Positions 6,982 to 15,134 of a stretch of DNA of 64,000 nt are shown in pieces. The stretch's first letter is position 1; every line of letters begins with the position of its first letter. Under the pieces are notes generated by a model. That model searched no databases. It was not told where the DNA came from and was given only the letters and a program-made list of their open reading frames with translations. The position numbers and the translations under genes were made by a program. Origin of the DNA: an uncultured Collinsella sp. (lineage in GTDB: Bacteria; Actinomycetota; Coriobacteriia; Coriobacteriales; Coriobacteriaceae); assembly GCA_900541685.1 (NCBI GenBank), contig UQKM01000012.1, positions 1 to 64,000 of the forward strand, read 5' to 3'.

Positions 6982-8361
6982 ATGAACACCGAGGAAATCG
7001 CGCGCATCGTTGCCGATCAGCGCGCCTATTTTAAGACGCACGCCACGTTTGATGTCAACGCTCGCCGTCGCGCGCTCGTGAGCTTGCGCGACGCAGTGCG
7101 GTCGCACGAAGCCGATATTGCCCATGCGCTCAAGACCGATCTGGGTAAGTCACATGACGAAGCCTATATGTGCGAGATCGGCACCTCGCTTTCCGAGATC
7201 CGTCATCAGATTGCGCACGTGGCTCGATGGAGTCGTCCGCGCCTGCGCCCGTGCGACCTCGCCAACGCCGTGAGTGTGTGCAAGACGCAAGCCGTGCCCT
7301 ATGGCGTCGCGCTCATCATGGCCCCCTGGAACTACCCGTTTTTGCTAACGCTCGAGCCGCTCGCTGGCGCTCTTGCCGCAGGCAACACCGTGGTCATCAA
7401 GCCGAGTGCCTATGCTCCGGCATCGAGTGCGGTGCTCAAGCAGATCTGTGAAGAGGCATTTGATCCGTGCCTGGTGACGGTTGTCGAGGGCGGGCGCGCC
7501 GAGAACGAAGCGCTGCTCGACGAGTGCTGGGACAAGATCTTCTTTACCGGTAGCGTTCCGGTCGGCAAGTTCGTTATGGAGCGCGCAAGTAAAAACCTTA
7601 CGCCCGTGACGCTTGAGCTGGGCGGGAAGAGTCCCTGCATCGTGGATGCGACGGCTAACTTGAAGGTCGCGGCGCGCCGTATCGCCTTTGGTAAATGGCT
7701 CAACGTGGGGCAGACTTGCGTGGCGCCCGACTACCTGCTGGTCGATACGCGCGTGCACGACGAGCTGCTGGGTCTCATCAAGGAAGAGGTCCGCCGTATG
7801 TTTGGCGAGCATCCGCTCGATAACGAGGATTACGGGCATATCGTCAACGCCAAGCATTTTGCGCGCGTGCGCGGGCTGATCGATCCCGATAAGGTCGTGC
7901 TTGGAGGTACCGCGCGCGAGACTTCGCTCAAGATTGAGCCGACGATTTTGGACGGCGTGGCGCCTGAGGACGCCGTAATGCAGGAGGAGATTTTCGGCCC
8001 CATCTTGCCGGTGCTGACGTTTGAGAGCTTGGATGAGGCCGAGGCGTTCATCACGAATCACCCGACGCCGCTGGCCCTGTATGTCTTTAGTCAGGATCGC
8101 GCGGTTCAGCAGCGCTTTGTGCGTTACGTGCCCTTTGGTGGTGGCTGTGTTAATGACACCATTATGCATTTGGCCACGAGCCATATGGGCTTTGGCGGCA
8201 TGGGGGCGAGCGGTATGGGACAGTACCATGGGCGCGAGAGCTTCGATACGTTTAGCCACAAGAAGAGCATCGTGAACAAGGCAACGTGGCTGGACGTGCC
8301 ATTCCGCTACGCTCCTTACGCAAGCTGGAAGCACAAGTTCGTGCGCATGTTTGTGCATTAG
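6982..8361 (+). CDS. Aldehyde dehydrogenase, ALDH3-like
   Basis: This NAD(P)-dependent aldehyde dehydrogenase has 459 aa, short like class 3 enzymes. It contains MAPWNYPF (113-120), the general base Glu212 in LELGGKSP and the nucleophile Cys246 in GQTCVAPDY. TAGGAGGG precedes the ATG. It is the second gene of a pair with an iron alcohol dehydrogenase and probably takes the aldehyde that enzyme makes. The C-terminus RYAPYASWKHKFV resembles ALDH3 enzymes acting on aliphatic aldehydes, but substrate range is not determinable here. Confidence 0.93.
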   Translation: MNTEEIARIVADQRAYFKTHATFDVNARRRALVSLRDAVRSHEADIAHALKTDLGKSHDEAYMCEIGTSLSEIRHQIAHVARWSRPRLRPCDLANAVSVCKTQAVPYGVALIMAPWNYPFLLTLEPLAGALAAGNTVVIKPSAYAPASSAVLKQICEEAFDPCLVTVVEGGRAENEALLDECWDKIFFTGSVPVGKFVMERASKNLTPVTLELGGKSPCIVDATANLKVAARRIAFGKWLNVGQTCVAPDYLLVDTRVHDELLGLIKEEVRRMFGEHPLDNEDYGHIVNAKHFARVRGLIDPDKVVLGGTARETSLKIEPTILDGVAPEDAVMQEEIFGPILPVLTFESLDEAEAFITNHPTPLALYVFSQDRAVQQRFVRYVPFGGGCVNDTIMHLATSHMGFGGMGASGMGQYHGRESFDTFSHKKSIVNKATWLDVPFRYAPYASWKHKFVRMFVH

Positions 8362-8484
8362 AATCAGATGGTGTAGCGACAAACGGTCGAAAAGGCACGG
8401 GTGGGGCGAATTTGTGTCCGCGCGAGTTCGTAGACTTCTCTGTAAGGTTAAACGCCGGTTTATCCGGCCGTTAGGGGAGTTGCT

Positions 8485-8811
8485 ATGTACGAGCCTTCAC
8501 GTGTTCTTCTGTCATTTCACATTGCAGGATTTCAATATGCCGACGGCGCTTTGGTCCTAGGCGATCTTAAAGCGGGCGATAAACTGACGCTGTGTGCCGA
8601 GCGCGATAATCCTCATGACCCCGAGGCAGTTGCGATCTACTATGGCAAGACCAAACTTGGCTACGTTCCAGGAAACGAGGTCGGCCCACTGTCCTTGATG
8701 ATGTATTACGGCCACGAGGACGTATTTGAGGCCCGTGTGCAACAGGTTGCCTCCGAGCGCAGCCCGTGGCATCAGGTGCGCGTTGGGCTCTATGTGGTGG
8801 ATGCTCGCTAG
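8485..8811 (+). CDS. Stand-alone HIRAN-domain protein
   Basis: This 108-aa protein consists almost entirely of a HIRAN domain. The pattern includes FHIAGFQYADGA, a L-x-x-G-D turn, CAERDNPHDPEAVAIYY and KLGYVPGNEVGPL, typical of this beta-rich nucleic-acid-end-binding domain. HIRAN is best known fused to SNF2 helicases such as HLTF, where it binds 3' DNA ends; free-standing bacterial versions exist but their role is poorly known. AGGGGAG precedes the ATG. It is followed by a small charged protein and a calcineurin-like phosphoesterase on the same strand, a possible three-gene unit. Confidence 0.85.
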   Translation: MYEPSRVLLSFHIAGFQYADGALVLGDLKAGDKLTLCAERDNPHDPEAVAIYYGKTKLGYVPGNEVGPLSLMMYYGHEDVFEARVQQVASERSPWHQVRVGLYVVDAR

Positions 8812-8829
8812 TCGGCAATGGAGGCTGCC

Positions 8830-9006
8830 ATGTTTGACGACGACCTGTTCGATTTGACGGACGATCCGTTTGAGTGGGATATGCTGCTCGATGACGATGA
8901 GCTGGAGCAGGATCGCAAAAAGCAAAAGGATAAGAACACCCAGGATAAAGGTTCGAATAAAAAGGACAAGCGCCGCCGAGGTCTGTTCGGCGGGCTCTTT
9001 GGGTAA
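8830..9006 (+). CDS. Small charged protein of unknown function
   Basis: A 58-aa protein with an acidic N-terminal half (many Asp and Glu), a Lys/Gln/Asp-rich middle and a basic GLFGGLFG-type C-terminus. I do not recognise a family. The ATG at 8830 is preferred because GGAGG lies 5 nt upstream, although an in-frame ATG exists at 8818. It lies 18 bp behind the HIRAN gene and 66 bp before a phosphoesterase gene. The strongly split charge suggests a disordered protein, possibly binding a nucleic acid or a basic partner. Confidence 0.6.
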   Translation: MFDDDLFDLTDDPFEWDMLLDDDELEQDRKKQKDKNTQDKGSNKKDKRRRGLFGGLFG

Positions 9007-9072
9007 CTGTCGCATCGCTGCGTCTGTATACTAGGCACGTGTTAGACGCGTTGCGAAATGAGGACAGAGACG

Positions 9073-9618
9073 ATGATGTGGTTTACCGCCGACCTGCACC
9101 TGGGCGATACGAATATCTTGCACGATATGGATCGGCCGTTTGATTCGGTCGAGGAAATGAACCGCAAGGTCATCGATGCCGTCAATGAGTGCGTGGCGGC
9201 GGACGACCGTCTCTATATCTTGGGAGACTTTACCTATCGTTTGCCCCTGGCGGAGGCGATGCGCCTGCGCGAGCGTATCGAATGTCAGAACGTGACGCTC
9301 ATCCGTGGTAACCATGACGGCGACTGGGAAGATCCCGACGTACCGCAGATTTGGGAAGACGTGCGCGATTACCTGGAGATTGCTCCCGGCTATGCCAAGG
9401 GCCATCGCCTGGTGTTGAGCCATTACCCCATGCTCAGCTGGAACGGCAAGGCGCGTGGCGCCATCATGTTGCACGGGCATATCCACAGCAGGGGAGACCG
9501 CACCAACGCGCGCAACCGCGATCGCGAGCGCCCCATCTTTCGCTATGATGTCGGCCTCGATGCCAACGAGTACAAGCCCGTAAGCCGTGACCAAATCCTA
9601 GGCTTCTTTGGACTGTAG
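9073..9618 (+). CDS. Calcineurin-like metallophosphoesterase
   Basis: The 181-aa protein contains the full set of dimetal phosphoesterase motifs in order: ADLHLGD, ILGDFT, IRGNHDGD, VLSHYP and HGHIHS. These supply the Asp, Asn and His ligands of two metal ions. Small single-domain members like this act on phosphomonoesters or phosphodiesters; the substrate is unknown. The ATG at 9073 is chosen because an AGGACAGAG purine run precedes it; an in-frame ATG at 9058 also exists. It follows the HIRAN and charged-protein genes on the same strand. Confidence 0.88.
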   Translation: MMWFTADLHLGDTNILHDMDRPFDSVEEMNRKVIDAVNECVAADDRLYILGDFTYRLPLAEAMRLRERIECQNVTLIRGNHDGDWEDPDVPQIWEDVRDYLEIAPGYAKGHRLVLSHYPMLSWNGKARGAIMLHGHIHSRGDRTNARNRDRERPIFRYDVGLDANEYKPVSRDQILGFFGL

Positions 9619-9638
9619 CTGTAAGTGCAGGTAGAATG

Positions 9639-9674
9639 AACGCGCCGCGCGGATGGTCTGTGCGGCGCGTTTCA
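9639..9674 (+). terminator. Weak terminator-like hairpin
   Basis: AACGCGCCGC (9639-9648) pairs with 9662-9671 and is followed by only three T. It lies between the phosphoesterase stop and the antiterminator gene and may separate the two transcripts. It could also be a leader structure of the antiterminator gene, though I see no second competing stem. Confidence 0.5.
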
Positions 9675-9691
9675 GTAGGAGCGATGAATCC

Positions 9692-10528
9692 ATGAGGGCT
9701 ATCCAGCGCATTAACCATAACGCTGCCATCTGCGAAGACGGCGCGGGGCGTCAGCTTATCGCGCTGGGTCGTGGTATCGGCTTTGGCGATATGCCGCATG
9801 AGGTCGACCTGGATGTCATCACGCGTACCTTTTACGGCATTGATTCAAAGTACCTGGCGTTTATCGATGAGGTCGATCCCGAGGTGCTGGAGTTTTCTGC
9901 TCAGCTGGCCGATATCGCGACCGGACAGCTTTCGTACGAATTGAGTCCTAACCTTCCCATTACATTGGCAGACCATATTCAGTTTGCCATTAAGCGTGCC
10001 CGCGAACACATGGTGGTGTCGTTGCCGCTTGAGCGCGATCTTGAGCAGCTGCATCCCATCGAATACCGCTTGGGCGAGCTGGCTGTTCGCGGTATCCAGA
10101 AGAGCTTTCATGTGCGCATGCCCCGAAGCGAGGCCGCGGGCATTGCCATGTCGATTGTCAACGCATCGGTTAAGCCGAGCGAGCGGCGCGTGCTTGCCGA
10201 GCAGCACGAGGAGCGACTGCTCGATATGACGGTCGCGATTATTCAAGAAGAGTTGGGTGTGACGGTCGATCGCTCGTCGTTCGCCTTTGCCCGCTTTGCC
10301 ACTCATGTGCGCTATCTGCTCGACCGCGTGGCAAAGAAAGAGCCGATCGATACCGAGAACTCCGGTCTTTACGACGTGCTCGTGGAGCAGTATCCGGCGG
10401 CATCGCGTTGCGCTCACCGTGTCGACGATCTGATTCAAGAGACCTTTGGCGAGCCATTGGCCCAAGAGGAGCTCGTCTATCTGATCATGCATGTGAATCG
10501 CGTGGCTTCTGTCCACTCGGATAAATAG
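9692..10528 (+). CDS. BglG/LicT-family transcription antiterminator
   Basis: This 278-aa protein has an N-terminal co-antiterminator RNA-binding domain (MRAIQRINHNAAICED to about residue 55) and two PTS regulation domains with conserved histidines. Family members bind a short RNA hairpin in the leader of a sugar operon and stop a terminator from forming when the sugar is present; the PTS phosphorylates them to set activity. An AGGAG lies about 10 nt before the ATG. A matching RNA target and overlapping terminator lie at 10641-10729, in front of the PTS gene, so it very probably controls that operon. Confidence 0.92.
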   Translation: MRAIQRINHNAAICEDGAGRQLIALGRGIGFGDMPHEVDLDVITRTFYGIDSKYLAFIDEVDPEVLEFSAQLADIATGQLSYELSPNLPITLADHIQFAIKRAREHMVVSLPLERDLEQLHPIEYRLGELAVRGIQKSFHVRMPRSEAAGIAMSIVNASVKPSERRVLAEQHEERLLDMTVAIIQEELGVTVDRSSFAFARFATHVRYLLDRVAKKEPIDTENSGLYDVLVEQYPAASRCAHRVDDLIQETFGEPLAQEELVYLIMHVNRVASVHSDK

Positions 10529-10640
10529 GCTCTCTGGTATTTCCTTTCCGTCATGGCGACCGTTCGCGGGTCGTTTGCTACCGTTCGTCGGTAATCTGAG
10601 CCGCAACGAACGCATCTGCCGCATATACTCGCCGTGTGTT

Positions 10641-10677
10641 GGGTGTTACTCACGGCGCAGCTCCGAGAGGCACTACC
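10641..10677 (+). promoter_or_regulatory. Candidate ribonucleic antiterminator (RAT) site
   Basis: The RNA reads GGGTGTTACTC, a 13-nt loop, then GAGAGGCACTACC. This resembles LicT/BglG targets (GG-x-TGTTACT with GGCA-xx-ACC on the far side), here with a longer loop and a CTC/GAG apical stem. Its 3' arm is reused as the 5' arm of the following terminator, the defining logic of this control type. The antiterminator gene is just upstream. Confidence 0.7.
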
Positions 10678-10729
10678 GATTCTGCCGAGGCCATAATTGG
10701 GTCTCTGTCGGTTGTGCGCGGGGCTTTTT
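10669..10729 (+). terminator. Regulated terminator overlapping the RAT site
   Basis: GGCACTACCGA (10669-10679) can pair with TCGGTTGTGC (10708-10717) with one mismatch, followed by GCGGGG and five T (10725-10729). Because 10669-10677 is also part of the antiterminator stem, the two structures exclude each other. The PTS gene begins 138 nt later. The short GC tract between stem and T-run makes it atypical. Confidence 0.6.
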
Positions 10730-10867
10730 CATGTCGATCCACCCGGGAATCACATGCAAATCAATCTCTTGCCAACTGATGTCGCGCGCTGCGCAGGCGC
10801 GAGCGGAATTGTGCGTCTTGGTGCCGTGAAGTCCCACGGCCTTTAGTTGGAAGAGAAGGGATTCGAC

Positions 10868-12316
10868 ATGGCTGTCGATAACAAGAAGATTGCCGAGGAC
10901 GTGCTTGCTGCCGTCGGCGGCGCCTCCAATGTGACGAACGCGACGCACTGCATGACCCGCCTGCGTCTGAACCTCAAGGATCAGTCCATTCCCAATGACG
11001 ATGAAGTAAAGAAGATCAAGGGCGTGCTGGGTGCACAGTGGTCTGGCGGCCAGTATCAGGTCATCATTGGCCAGAACGTGCCGAAGGTCTATGACGCCGC
11101 CATTGCGCTGGGCGTCAAGGGCGAAGGCTCCATTGACGAGAACCTCGATGACGGCATCAAGGAGCCACTGACGGTCAAGACTGCGGGCAAGAAGGCCCTT
11201 AACTACCTGTCCAAGACAATGTGCATGACGATCCCCATTATCATGGGCGCCGCCATGTTCCGCACACTTGCCGTACTTTGCGGCGACGGCATGCTCGGTA
11301 TCTGGTCTGCTGATTCCGACATCTACAACTTCTTCTACAACTGGATTTACAACGCAGGCTATTATTTCCTCCCTGTTTATCTGGGTTGGGCTGCCGCAAA
11401 GCAGCTCGGCTGCAGCCAGCCGCTCGGCATGATGCTCGGCGGCGTGCTCATTGCCCCTGAGTTCATGACGCTGGTCAACGCTGCGGCGGATTCGGGTGCT
11501 ACGACCACGATGGTTTACGGCGCGCTCCCGGCTCAGCTGAACAACTATTCTGCGACCGTGCTCCCCATGCTGCTGTCTATGCCGGTGCTGATGGTCGTCG
11601 AGAAGTTCATGAAGAAGATCATCCCCGACATGCTCTCCACGGTGTTTGTGCCCGTGTGCACCATGGCTGTGATGACCCCCGTTTCCCTGTGCGCCCTAGC
11701 TCCGATTGGTTCCATTCTGGGCGACCTGGTCGGCAACTTTATGTTCGGCCTCGGAAACGCTGGCGGCATCGTCACGATCCTCTCCCTCGTCGCCATTGCT
11801 GCGCTTTGGGAGTTCCTGGTTATGACCGGTATGCACCAGGTTCTGATTGCCCTCGGCATTGTGCAGGTGCTCACCTCAGGGTCTGACTCCTGCGTTATGG
11901 TCGCGGGTGCTATCGCTCAGTTCGCCACGTGGGGCATGGCCTTCGGTGCCTTCCTGCGCCTTAAGGAGGTCGACGAAAAGGGCGCTATGCTTGGTTTCTC
12001 GCTCTCCGGCATTGTCGGTGGCGTGACGGAGCCCGCGCTGTATGGCTGCGGCTTTAAGTATACTCGCTGCCTGGGTGCCATGGTCGCGGGCGGCGCTATC
12101 GGCGGCCTGATCGCGGCTCTCACTAATGTGACCACGTATGTTTTGGGCGCAACTAATATCCTTGGTATTACAGGTTATGTTGCAGGCGGAACTGCTAATC
12201 TCGTATGGGGCTGCGTTGCATCGGGCACTGCATTTGTTGCCGCCGCTGCCATCGCCTACTTCTTTGGCTTTACCAAGGAGCAGCTCGACGAAGACGCTGC
12301 TGCCGCCAAAGCCTAA
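10868..12316 (+). CDS. PTS sugar transporter EIIBC, glucose/beta-glucoside superfamily
   Basis: This 482-aa permease imports and phosphorylates a sugar. The N-terminal EIIB domain carries the phosphorylated Cys28 in NATHCMTRLRLNLKD. The EIIC domain (about residues 105-470) has many hydrophobic segments and the family motif GGVTEPALYG. No EIIA domain is fused, so a separate EIIA is needed. Start 10868 is preferred because AAGGGA precedes it. The leader has an antiterminator/terminator pair controlled by the BglG-type protein encoded upstream. A ChbG-like deacetylase gene follows, suggesting an N-acetylated disaccharide or related amino sugar as substrate; that is an inference. Confidence 0.92.
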   Translation: MAVDNKKIAEDVLAAVGGASNVTNATHCMTRLRLNLKDQSIPNDDEVKKIKGVLGAQWSGGQYQVIIGQNVPKVYDAAIALGVKGEGSIDENLDDGIKEPLTVKTAGKKALNYLSKTMCMTIPIIMGAAMFRTLAVLCGDGMLGIWSADSDIYNFFYNWIYNAGYYFLPVYLGWAAAKQLGCSQPLGMMLGGVLIAPEFMTLVNAAADSGATTTMVYGALPAQLNNYSATVLPMLLSMPVLMVVEKFMKKIIPDMLSTVFVPVCTMAVMTPVSLCALAPIGSILGDLVGNFMFGLGNAGGIVTILSLVAIAALWEFLVMTGMHQVLIALGIVQVLTSGSDSCVMVAGAIAQFATWGMAFGAFLRLKEVDEKGAMLGFSLSGIVGGVTEPALYGCGFKYTRCLGAMVAGGAIGGLIAALTNVTTYVLGATNILGITGYVAGGTANLVWGCVASGTAFVAAAAIAYFFGFTKEQLDEDAAAAKA

Positions 12317-12393
12317 AGCATCCGTTCGGTAGGACAATTATCTGGGGCACTTGGCTGCGCTTCAAGTGTCCCTTTCCGTAGATGGGGGTCAAT

Positions 12394-13158
12394 ATGAAGC
12401 AATTGCTCATTCGTGCCGACGATATCGGTTATTCGTATGCCGTTAACCTGGGGATTGCCCGCAGTATCAATGAGGGCCTGGTGCGCTCGGCGGGACTTAT
12501 GCCCAATATGCCCGAGGCCGAGCGTGGCTGGTCGCTCGTGGCGGATGTCGGCATTGCGGTGGGTCAGCACACCAACGTGTGCCTGGGCAAGCCGTGTGCC
12601 GACCCGGCGCTCATTCCGAGCATGCTCAACGAGAACGGCGAGTTCCATAGCAGCCGTACCTTCCGCGATCATTTTAAGCGCGGCGAGGAGTTGATAGACT
12701 TCGACGAGGCCTGCATCGAGATCCGCGCGCAGCATGACCGCTTTGTCGAGATCGTGGGCCGCGAGCCCGATTACTTTGAGGCCCATGCCGTCATGAGCAA
12801 AAACCTTAACCGAGCGATCTCGGCGGTTGCTCAGGAGCTGGGCCTTAAGGAGCAAAAGGCGAGCTTCGACCCCGCGGCTGTGGTGCATTGCGGAGATACT
12901 GATCTGCGCATGGTGATGCGCTCGATGGAGCCGGGCTACGAGCCCAAAGAGGCAATCATGCAGACGGTTCGCGAGATGGTGGACGGCGAGACGGTCGTCT
13001 TTGTGTGCCATCCGGGCTATCTCGATCGTTTTATCCTGGAGAACAGCTCGCTCACGACCGACCGCACCAAGGAAGTCGATGCGCTGATCGACCCCGAGCT
13101 TCGCACTTGGCTTGAGTCTCAACCTGATCTTCGCCTGATCGACTACCGCGACCTGTAA
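12394..13158 (+). CDS. ChbG/YdjC-family carbohydrate deacetylase
   Basis: This 254-aa protein fits the YdjC family, metal-dependent deacetylases that remove acetyl groups from N-acetylated oligosaccharide phosphates such as diacetylchitobiose 6-phosphate. Visible motifs are RADDIGYS with Asp9-Asp10, GQHTN with His59, and FEAHAVMS with His131, in keeping with the Asp-His-His metal site. Start 12394 is chosen by the GGGGGT site upstream. It follows the PTS gene by 77 bp on the same strand, so it probably acts on the imported phosphorylated sugar. A hairpin repeat and a terminator lie downstream. Confidence 0.88.
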   Translation: MKQLLIRADDIGYSYAVNLGIARSINEGLVRSAGLMPNMPEAERGWSLVADVGIAVGQHTNVCLGKPCADPALIPSMLNENGEFHSSRTFRDHFKRGEELIDFDEACIEIRAQHDRFVEIVGREPDYFEAHAVMSKNLNRAISAVAQELGLKEQKASFDPAAVVHCGDTDLRMVMRSMEPGYEPKEAIMQTVREMVDGETVVFVCHPGYLDRFILENSSLTTDRTKEVDALIDPELRTWLESQPDLRLIDYRDL

Positions 13159-13168
13159 GGACCCAAGT

Positions 13169-13199
13169 CACCACAAAGGGGACAGTCGCCTTTGTGGTG
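13169..13199. repeat. 11-bp-stem hairpin with GGGGACAG loop
   Basis: CACCACAAAGG (13169-13179) pairs perfectly with 13189-13199 around a loop reading GGACAGTCG. The GGGGAC core resembles the 40-bp elements at 56-95 and 57579-57618, although the stems differ. It lies between chbG and a strong terminator. Confidence 0.6.
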
Positions 13200-13206
13200 G
13201 TTCTGG

Positions 13207-13239
13207 CGCCGTTGCCATTATGGCGGCGGCGTCTTTTTT
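13207..13239 (+). terminator. Intrinsic terminator after the PTS-deacetylase unit
   Basis: CGCCGTTGCC (13207-13216) pairs with GGCGGCGGCG (13222-13231) using two G-U pairs, followed by TCTTTTTT. It ends the PTS/chbG transcript before the next gene. Confidence 0.8.
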
Positions 13240-13297
13240 GTCCGTGCGGCGCGGTAGAGTGTAGGCGGTTGAAATTTGCGTCCATCGAGGAGCTGCC

Positions 13298-15055
13298 ATG
13301 AACGAGATCAAGTGCCCGCATTGCGGCGAAGTGTTTAAGGGCGATGCGTCCGGCTATGCAGATATCGTCAAACAGGTGCGCGATGCCGAGTTCTCGCGCG
13401 ATCTTGATGAGCGTGTGAAGGCGGTCCAGCGCGAGGGCGAGCAGGCGCTGGAGCTTGAGCGTTCGCGTTCGACGGCTGCCTTGCAAAAGGCAGAGTCTCA
13501 GCGCGACGCTGAGCTCGTAGAGCAGAAGAACGCTGCGGCTCAACAGCTGGCGCAAGAAGTCGCCAAGCGCGATGCCGAGCTTGCCGAGCTGCGCGCCAAG
13601 CTCGAAGGCGCTACTGCAGAGCGCGAGAGTGCAAGCCAGCGCGCGGCGGTTGAGGCCCGCGCCGATGCTCAAAAGGAGAATGCCGAACTGCAGCGCGAGA
13701 TCGACAACCTGCGTGCGCAGTTGGGGCGCAAAGATGATGAAGCCAAGCTTGCCGAGGCAGCGGCACGCAATGCTGCTCAAAACGACCTGTCCGCACGTGA
13801 TGCCCAGATTGCCGAGCTGCAAGCCAGGCTCGCCGCGGCGGACAAGGCCCAGGAGATGGCGCTTGCTGCTGCTGCGGCCGAATCGCAGCGTGAGCTCGAG
13901 GCCGCTCGCAGCGAGGCCGAACGTACGCTTGCTGACTATCGCGCGAAGGTTCAGGAGAAGTTTTCCGTCGCAAGGGCTCAGTCCGAGCAGGAGGCCGAGG
14001 GTCTGCGTGCTCAGCTGCGCGAACAGGAACTGACGGCCAAGATGAACCTATCGGAGGCGGTCGCCGCGGCGGAGCGTGAGCGTGACGAGGCCCGCGCCAA
14101 GCTCACGAGTGAGCTGGCGGTGCGCGATTCACGCGAGGAGCAGGCCAAGGCGGCACACGAGCTCGAACTTGCGCAGACCAAGCGCGCGAACGAGGAACTG
14201 ATTCGCTACAAGGATGAAGAGATTGAGCGCCTTAAGGACATGAAGGTCCGCCTGTCCACCAAGATGGTGGGCGAGTCGCTCGAGCAGCACTGCGAGACCG
14301 AGTTTAATCGTCTGCGCATGACGGCGTTTCCCAACGCGTACTTCGAGAAAGATAACGATGCGTCCGAGGGCACCAAGGGCGACTTTATCTTCCGCGAGTG
14401 CGACGCGAGCGGCAACGAGATCATTTCGATCATGTTCGAGATGAAAAACGAGAACGACGAGACCGCGACCAAACACAAGAACGAGGATTTCTTTAAGAAA
14501 CTCGATCACGATCGCCGCCAGAAAGGCTGCGAGTATGCGGTGCTCTGCACCCTGCTGGAGCCCGAGAGTGACCTCTATAACGCGGGTATCGTCGACGTGA
14601 GTTACCGCTATGAGAAGATGTACGTGATCCGCCCGCAGTTTTTCATCCCCATGATTACGCTCCTTCGCAACGCCGCTATGGGTTCGCTTCGCTATAAGCA
14701 GGAACTGGCGGAGTACAAACAGCAGAATATCGATGTCACGAACTTCGAAGCCAAGATGGAGAAGTTCAAGGATGGCTTCTCGCGCAACTACAACCTGGCG
14801 AGCAAGCAATTCGAGTCGGCAATCAAGGAGATCGATGCCGCCATTAAGCAGCTCGAGAAGACCAAGGACGACTTGCGCCGCAGCACCGAGAACCTACGCT
14901 TGGCCCACAACAAGGCCGATGAGCTTACCATTCGCAAGCTCACATGGGGCAACAAGACCATGAAGGCAGCGTTTGACGAGGCGCGCGAGGCTGCGCCAGA
15001 GACAAACGAGGAGCCAGCCGAGGCGGATTCGTATGAGGTCGAGGATGCCGAGTAA
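13298..15055 (+). CDS. DUF2130 protein: zinc-knuckle, long coiled coil and PD-(D/E)XK-like domain
   Basis: This 585-aa protein begins with a CPHC pair (Cys6, Cys9). A long Ala/Glu/Arg-rich coiled coil covers about residues 30-315. The DUF2130 domain (about 325-490) holds a nuclease-like core with Asp362 (TKGDFIF), Glu381 and Lys383 (MFEMKNE). The layout resembles RmuC-type DNA-maintenance proteins, and DUF2130 is considered a distant nuclease-fold family. A second helical region (about 490-545) and an acidic tail follow. No enzymatic role is proven for the family; DNA metabolism is inferred. It is convergent with a Ski2-like helicase gene. Confidence 0.82.
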   Translation: MNEIKCPHCGEVFKGDASGYADIVKQVRDAEFSRDLDERVKAVQREGEQALELERSRSTAALQKAESQRDAELVEQKNAAAQQLAQEVAKRDAELAELRAKLEGATAERESASQRAAVEARADAQKENAELQREIDNLRAQLGRKDDEAKLAEAAARNAAQNDLSARDAQIAELQARLAAADKAQEMALAAAAAESQRELEAARSEAERTLADYRAKVQEKFSVARAQSEQEAEGLRAQLREQELTAKMNLSEAVAAAERERDEARAKLTSELAVRDSREEQAKAAHELELAQTKRANEELIRYKDEEIERLKDMKVRLSTKMVGESLEQHCETEFNRLRMTAFPNAYFEKDNDASEGTKGDFIFRECDASGNEIISIMFEMKNENDETATKHKNEDFFKKLDHDRRQKGCEYAVLCTLLEPESDLYNAGIVDVSYRYEKMYVIRPQFFIPMITLLRNAAMGSLRYKQELAEYKQQNIDVTNFEAKMEKFKDGFSRNYNLASKQFESAIKEIDAAIKQLEKTKDDLRRSTENLRLAHNKADELTIRKLTWGNKTMKAAFDEAREAAPETNEEPAEADSYEVEDAE

Positions 15056-15074
15056 GGCATAGCGGATAGTGAAA

Positions 15075-15112
15075 AAGCGGGGCTGCTGGCGATGTTGCCA
15101 ACAGCCCCGCTT
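15075..15112. terminator. Bidirectional intrinsic terminator
   Basis: AAGCGGGGCTG (15075-15085) pairs perfectly with 15102-15112, and inner bases CTGGC/GCCAA partly extend the stem. AAAAAGC on the left becomes GCTTTTT on the minus strand, so it suits the helicase gene best, but it also lies directly after the DUF2130 gene. Confidence 0.8.
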
Positions 15113-15134
15113 CGTTTCGTCCCAATATGCTTGG

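Noticed and set aside
10575..10829. An 84-codon frame in the PTS leader
   Set aside because: It covers the antiterminator/terminator region, has no ribosome site and no recognisable domain; the region is better explained as a control leader.
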